Assembly (NCBI GenBank): GCA_016647705.1
Contig: CM028336.1
Location: 4,216,001 to 4,280,000, forward strand
Direction of reading: 5' to 3'
DNA length: 64,000 bases
Source of the DNA: Eucommia ulmoides
Taxonomy: Eukaryota; Streptophyta; Magnoliopsida; Garryales; Eucommiaceae
In this document: positions 57,201-64,000 of the stretch, piece after piece
Layout: each line of letters starts with the position of its first letter
Numbering within the stretch: the stretch's first letter is position 1
Notes under the pieces: model-generated
What the model saw: the letters and a program-made list of their open reading frames with translations, nothing else
What the model was told of the DNA's origin: nothing
The model's database searches: none
Translations under genes and position numbers: made by a program

Positions 57201-57398
57201 TTTTTTTTTATTTTCTTTATTTATTTTTATTCTTGTTATCAAAACCCTAAAAAAATAATAATAATAATAAAAAAAAAAAAAAAAAAAAAATTATTTGTAG
57301 AAATTTATCCTTACGAACCTTAAAGTGAATCCGATGATTCGATAAATCGTGAGAGAGTTTTCTGTGACCTCGTTTCCGTTCTTCGACTCAAGTAGAAT

Positions 57399-57586
57399 TT
57401 AGAAACGAATGGTTTTAGAAAATCTCTTCCCTCGGTAAATTTTTCGTGGGATTTCTTTTAAAGTATCAAAAAGATTAATTTCAACTAAATTGTTAGAAAC
57501 GAATGGTTTTAGGAAATCTCTTCGTTCGGTAAATTTTTCGTGGGATTTCTTTTAAAGTGTCAAAAAGATTAATTTCAACTAAATTA
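57399..57586 (+). repeat. Two-copy tandem repeat, 94 bp, in the Tat/Ogre LTR
   Basis: Copies start at 57399 and 57493 with TTAGAAACGAATGGTTTTAG and end TTAATTTCAACTAAATT; few differences between them. Confidence 0.92.
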
Positions 57587-58592
57587 TTTCCGCGAACCTC
57601 CTTTGATTATCTTATTCATAAATTTTGAAAAAATTTCAAAACGAGATTTCTTTAAATTAATCAGTCAAACTCAAAATAGATTTTCTTTACATCCACTTAG
57701 CATGTTTATTCCTCGTATTATTTAGACGGCATGTTTAAGACACTTTCACCACTCACATTTTTCATACATAGTTCTTTTTTTTTTTTTTTTTTTTTACGAA
57801 TTCACGCTACTTTTTCACATCTAGTCATGACATGTGCATCACTTATATTTCTTAATTAAATCATTGTTACGCATAATCACGTTAATTCACGTAGTGTCCT
57901 TTATTTGATTCTCGTATTCATATCAGTTTGCATCAACATATTTAAATTAAATTATTTACTTTTTTTAGTCACTTTTGCATAAAAAAATAAAACTCATTTA
58001 GATGCTAGTTTTGCATTCATATTTTCAAATCACATTCATCTATTTTAGTTTGCCTATTTAAATTAAAGAAGTCTCTCGGAAATATACATAAACCCCCCCG
58101 GGGACCATCATTGTCGAATCCTTAATATTCGATAAGAGGTTATACCGGGAGAACATTCCCAAAAATTCAAAAATTTGTCTCACCTTATTTGTGAAAAATA
58201 CCAAAAAGATTTTATAAGAAGGGAATGATTTCTAAATAAAATAAAACACTCGGACTAAACTAATTGGATATAAGGTACCATTTTCGGACGGGCGTTTTGG
58301 GGTGCCTAATACCTTTCCTGAGCGTAACCGACCCCCGAGCCTTTAAATGAATCTTTGGTTTGACCGTGTTTTTTGGAGTCAATTTTTTTTTACTTAGACC
58401 TTTTAAATTGTTTTCTAAAAATTCGGTGACCTAACACACCATTTAAACCCAATACTAGGTGGCGACTCCTTCTTTTTTAAAAGGGCCTAAGTATATCTTT
58501 TGAGAATACCAGCACTTATAAAAAATCCTATCTTCTTAAGCTTAATTATTATTTAATATTCTTTTCCTCTTCGAAAAATCAGGCCACGTCAG

Positions 58593-58611
58593 TTGGCGAC
58601 TCCACTGGGGA
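58593..58611 (+). other. Primer binding site of the Tat/Ogre-type element
   Basis: TTGGCGACTCCACTGGGGA. The complement ends in ...GGAGTCGCCA, that is a tRNA 3' end with CCA, as in Tat/Ogre elements. Confidence 0.85.
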
Positions 58612-59157
58612 CAATTATAGGGTCGAGCCTAATATGTCCAAATAAGTTCAACCATTCCATGTCTGAATGTTATATTTTATTTTGTAATCTTGTCCTTCTA
58701 TTTTTGTAAATAAGTTGTGATGTTTGTTTCTTTTTTATTTTTATTTTGCTCTCGGGCTCTTATATTGTTGTAATCCCTCCAACACAACACAAGTACGGTC
58801 GTCTTGTATCTATATTATCCCCTTGGGATTATATGATACAAGATGGGGGGTTTCATACTTGATGGATTGATGTTGTTTTAGGAAGTCTTAAAAAAGCAAA
58901 TGAGTTCACAGTTTTCAAAACCGATTAAGCTACGAAAGAATTTTCATAAATCATTATCTGTTTTGATCGGTCATTATCGAAATTGGAAACTTTGAACTCG
59001 TATGGGTTTTAAAACTACCTAAGACCCACGTGGACTAATAAATGGGTTTGTTGTAAGAACAGGATGAGACATGAAAATTGGTCCCAAAAAAACAATTCCG
59101 GTTCCCCCTATCTGAAGTCCGATCTTTACTCACAGCGGGGCCCAGACTCACTCCAGG

Positions 59158-60720
59158 ATGACATCAGAAAACAATCCCGAATCTCCCCGTGCGGCCCAGA
59201 TGGCTCGTATGTAGGAAACCATTGACATGTTGAGGGAAATGATCAACGAACTTAGCTGACCTCAAGAGGCGCCTGTTCCCTCATCTAGTAGAACTCCCAT
59301 GACTGAATCACCAAATGAAAACCCTCCAAGTACTGAGATGGAGAACTTCATGCCGAATCTGAACCATGCCGACCCGAACTTCGTTGGATCAGTCTACTAT
59401 GGACCCCAGATGGGCCCTCATCCTTTCGCCTATGGAGCACTAGTATACCCTAGTTAGGGGCATATCTATCAGGCTCCACCTGAAGGTTTGGCCCCTCCCG
59501 CAGCCTAGATCTTCATCCACCTGGAGAGGGTCGTTGTTCCGCCGAACGATCCGAATACTAATCGACCGACCCTGGCTGTTGAAATCGCAAACAGAAACGA
59601 AGATGGACCCCCTTCGGCCTGGGTTCTGAAAATGGAGGAATTAGAGAAAATCATAAAAGAACTAAAAAGAGAGAAGTCATCCAGAAAAGCGGCGTACCAA
59701 TGAACTGTCAGCACCACCCCGGGTGGTGTATCCGGAAAACTTCGTAGTTCCGGAGTTCATAAAGTATGATGGTACTGGCATCCCAGAATGGCATGTCAGT
59801 ATCTACAAGGAGGAGTTGGGGGTTCATGCTCGGAACAAAGACCTTTGCCTGAAGATGTTCCGGCGATCATTGAAAGTACCAACTCTTAACTGGTACATGA
59901 CCTTAGACCTAGCACAGATTAAGGCATTCGAGGATCTGGTAGAGGCCTTCTGTGAACAGTATATGTACAATAAAGATGCCGCGCTAGACCGTAATACCCT
60001 TTACCAGATACTGAAGAGAAAAGATGAAAGCTTCAGAAGGTATACTGCCCACTGGAGAGAAGAAACTGCCAAAGTTGTCTCTAGGCTGTGTGAGGAGGCT
60101 CAGTTAGAGATATTCAAGTCAATCCAGACATCGTCGTTCTATCGAGATCTATCGAACATAGCAGTGACTTCCTTCGGCGATGCGATTAAACAAGCCGAGG
60201 TAATAGAAGAGGGAATAAGAAGCAGAAAGATTGAAGAGACCTCGCCCGATCCGACTAGGAGGTCAGCCCCACCAAAGAAGAAGGAGAATGAAGTAGCCGT
60301 TGTCATTTTCCCCCCGCAAACCCATCACCAGAACTACCTCTAAGCTTCTTATCCCAAAAACTACCCGAACCGGAATAACCAATATCACAACTACCCTCCT
60401 CAAAATCTCCAAAACCAATATTATTCTCAGAACCAACCCTATTCCCAAAGCCGTCCCCACTATTACCAAAACGTACCTCCCCCTTACCAAAACCACGCTC
60501 CCCAATATTATCCCCAAGCTTATCAAACACCCTCTTACCATATATATCAGCCAAACCCGAACACCGCGCCTCAAATTCCTAACCACACCTAAAAGTCAGG
60601 AACACAGTACCATCAAGGCTATCTACCTCATACTACTGGGGAAAACTTCCGAAACGATGATAAAGAACTACTAGACCTTCCAGTCTCAATCACCGAGTTG
60701 TACCAGAGTTATTTGAAGTA
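59158..60720 (+). pseudogene. Tat/Ogre gag with stops and a frameshift
   Basis: Starts MTSENNPESPRAAQMARM, then several stops (59215 TAG, 59257 TGA, 59455 TAG, 59506 TAG, 59701 TGA), with a frameshift near 59690. The core at 59723-60343 is open and reads as the retrotransposon gag domain: PEFIKYDGTGIPEWHVSIY, NWYMTLDLAQIKAFEDLVEAF, CEQYMYNKDAALDRNTLYQI and ESFRRYTAHWREE. After it, a Q/N/P/Y-rich tail (QNQPYSQS, YQNHAPQYYPQ) and ITELYQSYLK follow through further stops. No zinc knuckle seen, as is common in this lineage. Confidence 0.88.
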
Positions 60721-62520
60721 GGGGATGCTGAAACCCCTTCCATTCTATGAAGTTAAACGTGGGAGTAAAGCAAATTCTTCAAATGCTTTCTGTGAATAAC
60801 CAGAGGACATGCGACCGAGCAGTGCTTTTAGCTAAAGGACAAGATCCGGGAGTTCATATGGACATGATCCATCACGTTTCCTAAAAAACTTGAGACTGGT
60901 TCGCCAAATTGTCAGCAGAATCTGCTACCTGAGCATGCATTTTCAAGGAGTGGTGACGTCAATCTTTACCAAAATGTTGGTGGAGATGGGAGTGAGTCAT
61001 GTACCTGAGGCTCGATTTGAAAAATCTAAAGGCTACAAAACTGGGTTTTCTTGTTTACTTTTAATTTGCTAGAAGTTTTGATAAAATTGGGACGTTTTCG
61101 TGTACTCGCCTCTCCATCCCGTTGGTCTTTTGGATGAAAAAGGATTTTTATCTGTAATGGCTTTTAAATTTCAATAAATGAAATACTGTTTTATCCAAAA
61201 CTGTAGTCTAATGTTTGAATCTTACCCTTTCAGGTACCTAATATTGTTTGCATGTGTTGTATGTGATGTGACTGAGCGAGGATGCAAGCATATGATTTTA
61301 ATACATAGCTAGACCACGATCTAATGGGAATAGAAACAAAGAAAGGTTATGTTTAGCCAAACGATGGTGAGATCCAAAAGGCTCCTGACCAAATTCAACA
61401 GCAATTCTGAAGTAATGGAGGATTCGAAAGTCAAGATTAGCTTCCATTGCCCTAACGACGCTTTGATTTATTGTTGCAAGCTGGTTAAGTTGTCTCCAAT
61501 GGTCCTCTAGTGAAATCGGGTGTAAACATCCTAGTTTATCGGCTATGGGACCCAAAGAAGATCAAGTTCATTGATAAGGTCGGCTGCCCCTGAACCACTG
61601 TAAGTTCGATCATTTATTAAAATAAAATAAAAAAAGAAAAAAAAAAAAGAAAAAAAAAAAAAAAAAAACGAAAAGTGGGGTAACTAAGCAAGAAGCGCTA
61701 TTGTAAATATGAAAGAGATTTGAAGAGAAAAGAAAGAAGATATATTGATTTGTTCAAGTTTTTCGCCTCGGTCTAAATTGGCGGGCAAACAACGTTTTTC
61801 GGAATAAAAACTTGATGGATTTGAATAGAATCAGAATTTGTGAAAAGAAACATTGGTCGTGGTTTGGAAATGTATTGGAACCGTATTCCTTTGCAATCTG
61901 ACTCAAGATCTCACAGAAAATCATATCGGACATTGAAGGTATTCGTCTTAGTAATTTTTTACATTTGTCCATTTTTTTGGATTAAATCAGTTTTGCAGGA
62001 CTTGAGAAAATACAGAACATGCAGGAGTATTAGAACCTCAAGTATCGAAGCACTTAGAAATTTGAAAAGACAAGAATCCAGTTAAGCAAGTCAAGGAGAT
62101 CTTTATGAGGTATGTTGGGCCCTCCCGTGAGTTGAAAAGCAAAATCTCGGAAGTTAAAAAAAAAAAAGTTTCATCGAATCACTCGAGACATGCCCTGCCC
62201 TGAGTTGGAAAACAAAGCTTCTAAATTCAAACTGAAGAATCTTCCGATAGCACTCCGATCCAAGCACTATCAGCTGAAGCGATTACGACCGAAAGGGGGG
62301 AACAAAATTGCGGGCCATCAAAGGCGACAAGTTTTTCAGACTAAAATTTTATTTTGCATGTGTTTTCTTGTCCAGTTACAGGGATCTCAAAAAGGATCGA
62401 AAGCATGGACGTTAGGACCTCTCATCTTCCGGTTGACTTAAATTGGAAACCATTATTGCTGAAATTCAAATGGCTCTAAATGAGCATCCATGTATGTGTT
62501 TTGCCCTGAAAAGCGACATT
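60721..62520. other. Non-coding internal region of the Tat/Ogre-type element
   Basis: No protease, reverse transcriptase, RNase H or integrase motif found on either strand. It carries A-rich tracts at 61622-61670. Open frames at 61298-61555 (minus) and 62190-62441 (plus) have no recognisable family and no conserved start context. Confidence 0.55.
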
Positions 62521-62640
62521 CAGTGAACTACGCTAAACCTGATCCTCGGCGTAATGCTAAAGTACGTTGGCAACCTGTAAAGGTTCGGTCATCAAAGTGT
62601 CAATTTTGCCCTAGCCCAAGGCTAGGGTATATTATATGAA
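62521..62640 (+). repeat. Direct repeat block, copy 1
   Basis: GTGAACTACGCTAAACCTGA, ATCCTCGGCGTAATGCTAAA and GTACGTTGGCAACCTGTAAA in succession, repeated at 63378-63470 on the far side of the minisatellite. Such GAACTACG...ACGTAGGCAACCT words are common near the 3' side of Tat elements. Confidence 0.85.
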
Positions 62641-62707
62641 ATTTGTTTATTTTTGCATTTAGAGAGTTTTTGAACTGGGCAGCCCCAACCACTTCACACC
62701 TACCCTT

Positions 62708-63355
62708 TCATGGTGGCTTTTGTATTAGCATTCTGCCTCTCCGTGATAGCCTTTTTTTTTTTTGCATTATGCTCTCCTATGACGGCTTTTCATTTTTGCA
62801 TTTGACTTCTTCGTGATGGCCTTTTAATTTTTGCATTCGGCCTCTCTATGATGGCCTTTCATTTTTGCATTATGCCCCTTCGCGGCGGCTTTTCATTCTG
62901 CATTACGCCTCTTCGTGGTGGCTTTTTCCATTTGCATTTTTTCCCTCCGTGGTGGCTTTTCATTTTTTGCATTTTGCCCTTCCATGGTGGCTTTTCATTT
63001 TTTACATTGCCCATCCGTGGTAGCTTTTCATTTTTGTATTTTTGCCTCTCCGTGATGGCCTTTTCATTTTGCATTTTTCCTCTTCGTGATGGCTTTTTCC
63101 ATTTTTGCATTCGCCCTCTCGGTGATGGCTTTTTATTTTGCATTTGTGTCTCTCTGTGATGGCCTTTCATTTTTGCATTATGCCCCTCCGTGGTGGCCTA
63201 TAATTTTTTTTGCTTTATGCCCTTCCGTGGTGGTTTTTTATTTTTTTGCGCCTCTCCGTGATGGTTTTTCCATTTGTATTTAGTCTTTCCGTGATGACTC
63301 TTTTCTATATTCTGCATTACCTCTCCGTGAGAGCCACTTTATTTTTGCATTCTTT
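62708..63355 (+). repeat. Minisatellite, about 19 units of 31-37 bp
   Basis: Units follow TGATGGCTTTTCATTTTTGC plus ATTNTGCCTCTCCG, with many variants. The array lies between the two copies of the direct repeat block. The open frames on both strands here are repeat translation (GGFSFC-type words) and not genes. Confidence 0.95.
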
Positions 63356-63377
63356 CATCGCCCCACTTGGGGCCTAA

Positions 63378-63470
63378 AGTGAACTACGCTAAACTTGATC
63401 CTCGGCGTAATACTAAGGTACGTAGGCAACCTGTAAAAGTTCGGTCATCTAAATGTCAGCTGGGGTACAT
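63378..63470 (+). repeat. Direct repeat block, copy 2
   Basis: Same block as 62521-62640 with a few substitutions (AACTTGATC, TACGTAGGCAACC). Confidence 0.85.
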
Positions 63471-63586
63471 TTTATATTCTTTGCTCTTTCATTTTTGCCT
63501 AGCCACAAGTTGGGACATATTTTATACCTTTGGACTTTCTTTTATCCCCCAGCCAAGAGGGTTAGGGCTTGAGCCATTTTCTATCA

Positions 63587-64000
63587 CTCTAAACGATCAT
63601 CTAAATGGATACTTGTTCGTCATGAGTCTTTTGTTCATTACTCTAAACGATCCTCTAAATGGACATTTGTTCGTCATGAGTCCCTTTTTTCATTATTCTA
63701 AACGATCCTCTAAACGGACACTTGTTCGTCATGAGTATCATCGTGAGTCTCTTTTTATCACTCTAAACAATCCTCTAAACGGACACTTGTTCGTCATGAG
63801 TCTATATTTCATTACTCTAAATAATCTTTTAAATAGACATTTGTTTGTCATGAGTATCGTCACGAGTCTCTGTTTTTTATCACTCAAAACGATTCTCTAA
63901 ATGGACATTTATTCATTATGAGTGTTGTCATGAGTCTTTTTTTCATTACTCTTAATGATCATCTAAATAGACATTTTTTTGTCATGATTATCGTCATGAG
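63587..64000 (+). repeat. Minisatellite, 54-66 bp units, continuing past the edge
   Basis: About seven units of CTCTAAACGATCCTCTAAAT, GGACATTTGTTCGTCATGAG and TCTTTTTTTCATTA. Some units carry an extra TATCGTCATGAG insertion, giving a 54/66 alternation. The array is cut by the window end. Confidence 0.95.

Larger units (their letters stand above)
55605..58591 (+). repeat. 5' LTR of the Tat/Ogre-type element
   Basis: Ends GGCCACGTCA at 58591 directly before the primer site. It has a promoter-like TATAAATA at 55871-55878, two internal tandem duplications (56967-57200 and 57399-57586) and the 822-bp foldback insertion at 56127-56948. The 5' boundary is not proven because the second LTR is outside the window. 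Confidence 0.65.
55605..64000 (+). mobile_element. Tat/Ogre-type Ty3/gypsy element, pol not found, runs off the right edge
   Basis: Order: long LTR (to 58591), primer site TTGGCGACTCCACTGGGGA (58593-58611), leader, broken gag (59158-60720), then non-coding DNA with two minisatellite arrays and a duplicated GAACTACGCTAAAC...ATCCTCGGCGTAAT block. The gag and primer site are typical of the Tat/Ogre lineage. No reverse transcriptase or integrase motif is visible between 60.7 and 64.0 kb, so the copy is either deleted or a non-autonomous derivative. The 3' LTR is not reached. The left end is uncertain; 55605 is a guess. Confidence 0.8.

Noticed and set aside
62848..63283. Open frames on both strands with GGFSFC- or KPPRRG-like repeats
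   Set aside because: They are translations of the 31-37 bp minisatellite, open only because unit lengths keep frames free of stops.
62708..64000. Regularly spaced repeats considered as a CRISPR array
   Set aside because: Units are contiguous, variable in length and lack unique spacers; the context is a plant retroelement.

Overview
This is nuclear DNA of a flowering plant, almost certainly a eudicot. The coding islands are plant cell-wall genes (pectin methylesterase, PME, and pectin methylesterase inhibitor, PMEI) set in very AT-rich, repeat-filled intergenic DNA with plant-type Ty3/gypsy elements, SINEs, a TRIM and many foldback elements. Nothing bacterial, organellar or CRISPR-like is present. 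I cannot name the species.

Layout. A direct segmental duplication dominates. Unit A (about 1-17,855) and unit B (about 34,459-47,785) each carry, on the minus strand, exon 1 of a type I PME (PMEI-like prodomain plus start of the esterase domain) followed 8-13 kb upstream by a complete single-exon PMEI. In B the PME can be joined to an exon 2 at 31,478-32,169, giving a 513-residue reading frame with a 3.3 kb intron. In A exon 1 has a 1-bp deletion and its exon 2 would lie left of the window. Between the units are a nested retrotransposon block (17,860-29,550: a decayed Tekay/Del chromovirus on the plus strand flanked by LTR pieces of a minus-strand gypsy element) and a third, broken PME cut off by one of those LTRs (29,551-30,108). 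Right of unit B are a fourth kind of locus, an intact PMEI on the plus strand (52,458-53,078), and a dead PMEI-like gene (54,380-54,900). From about 55.6 kb to the right edge is a Tat/Ogre-type gypsy element with a long LTR, a broken gag, no visible pol, and two minisatellite arrays.

How it works together. PMEs remove methyl esters from pectin in the wall and PMEIs block them, so this is a local PME/PMEI family cluster grown by duplication. Three PMEIs look intact; of the PMEs only the B copy has an open frame, and that copy has Gln in place of the invariant Arg of the LGRPW motif, so it may be inactive.

Mobile DNA. A family of foldback elements with GGGTTAAT...ATTAACCC ends and 9-bp target duplications occurs at least nine times. 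Two larger versions have gene-derived cargo between long inverted arms: one holds pieces resembling STN1 and a GNOM-type Sec7 domain; the other sits in the PME intron. Unit A also received a defective Mutator-like element, a TRIM, and complete SINEs, which gives several filled-site/altered-site comparisons between A and B.
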